DNA from: CAYSHJ01 sp964589725
GTDB lineage: Bacteria; Planctomycetota; Planctomycetia; Planctomycetales; Planctomycetaceae
Direction: 5' to 3'
Assembly (NCBI GenBank): GCA_964589725.1
Contig: CAZPUJ010000442.1
Location: 1 to 14,751, forward strand
DNA: 14,751 bases
Shown: positions 14,687-14,751 of the stretch, one piece after another
Layout of the letters: each line of letters opens with the position of its first letter
Position numbering within the stretch: the stretch's first letter is position 1
Program-made: the position numbers and the translations under genes
Notes under the pieces: generated by a model
What the model was told of the DNA's origin: nothing
What the model saw: the letters and a program-made list of their open reading frames with translations, nothing else
Databases searched by the model: none

Positions 14687-14702
14687 TGGCATGATGTCTG
14701 CC
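14687..14702 (+). promoter_or_regulatory. Candidate sigma-54 (-24/-12) promoter
   Basis: TGGCATGATGTCTGCC has the invariant GG (14688-14689) and GC (14700-14701) separated by exactly 10 nt and agrees with TGGCACG-N4-TTGCA at most positions. It points to the gene that starts at 14746, predicting a leader of about 30 nt. Sigma-54 promoters need an enhancer-binding activator; no binding site for one is identifiable here. A chance match is possible. Confidence 0.5.
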
Positions 14703-14729
14703 TAGATTCCCCATTTGATTCGCTAGGCA
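14699..14729 (+). other. Perfect 7-bp inverted repeat overlapping the -12 element
   Basis: TGCCTAG (14699-14705) and CTAGGCA (14723-14729) are exact reverse complements 17 nt apart, overlapping the -12 of the candidate promoter and ending just before the ribosome binding site. It could be a dimeric repressor operator or a 5' leader stem that hides or exposes the AAAAGGAG site. Confidence 0.45.
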
Positions 14730-14745
14730 AAAGGAGTTGCCAGCC

Positions 14746-14751
14746 ATGGAT
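14746..14751 (+). CDS. First two codons of a further plus-strand gene, cut by the window edge
   Basis: ATG GAT at the very end is preceded by AAAAGGAG (14729-14736) with 9-nt spacing and by a candidate sigma-54 promoter. The start is likely real but nothing can be said about the product. Confidence 0.55.

Overview
The window looks like a chromosomal segment of a planctomycete, probably of the Pirellulales/Planctomycetales type. This rests on the EF-Tu switch I wording, the RpoB sequence style, the large membrane-anchored prenyltransferase/squalene-cyclase-repeat protein, and the secreted cupredoxin-like protein with a C-D-I-H-T-W-M site. All of these match families I remember from that phylum; no database search was possible.

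Left part, about 1-8960, all on the minus strand: one long information-processing operon. In transcription order it runs from a promoter (8930-8957) through tRNA-Thr(TGT), tRNA-Tyr(GTA), tRNA-Gly(TCC), tRNA-Thr(GGT), tuf, rpmG, tRNA-Trp(CCA), secE, nusG, rplK, rplA, rplJ, rplL and rpoB, which leaves the window before its 3' end. This fuses two classical bacterial clusters, the Thr-Tyr-Gly-Thr-tufB transcription unit and secE-nusG-rplKAJL-rpoBC. Spacers are short except in two places. The rplJ-rplL gap is 336 nt, and its first 210 nt stay open in the rplJ frame past the rplJ TGA. The rplL-rpoB gap is 230 nt and carries a terminator-like hairpin with a U-rich tail, probably an attenuator.

Middle part, about 9137-11730, minus strand: a 770-residue protein with two N-terminal membrane helices, a long Pro-rich linker and a C-terminal alpha-toroid (squalene-cyclase-like) domain. 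Just upstream lies a short frame resembling part of the periplasmic domain of ExbD/TolR, apparently a remnant.

Right part, about 11828-14751, plus strand: a secreted cupredoxin-like/carboxypeptidase-regulatory protein, a sugar-phosphate isomerase-like TIM barrel, a Trm112-like zinc protein and rfbC (dTDP-4-dehydrorhamnose 3,5-epimerase). The last three may be co-transcribed. The window ends in the first two codons of another plus-strand gene, preceded by a strong ribosome binding site and a candidate sigma-54 promoter.

I did not find a self-evident new multi-gene system such as a defence island, CRISPR array or transposon. The best leads are the in-frame extension behind rplJ, the ExbD remnant beside the membrane-anchored toroid protein, the rplL-rpoB attenuator, and the sigma-54 promoter with an overlapping inverted repeat at the right edge.
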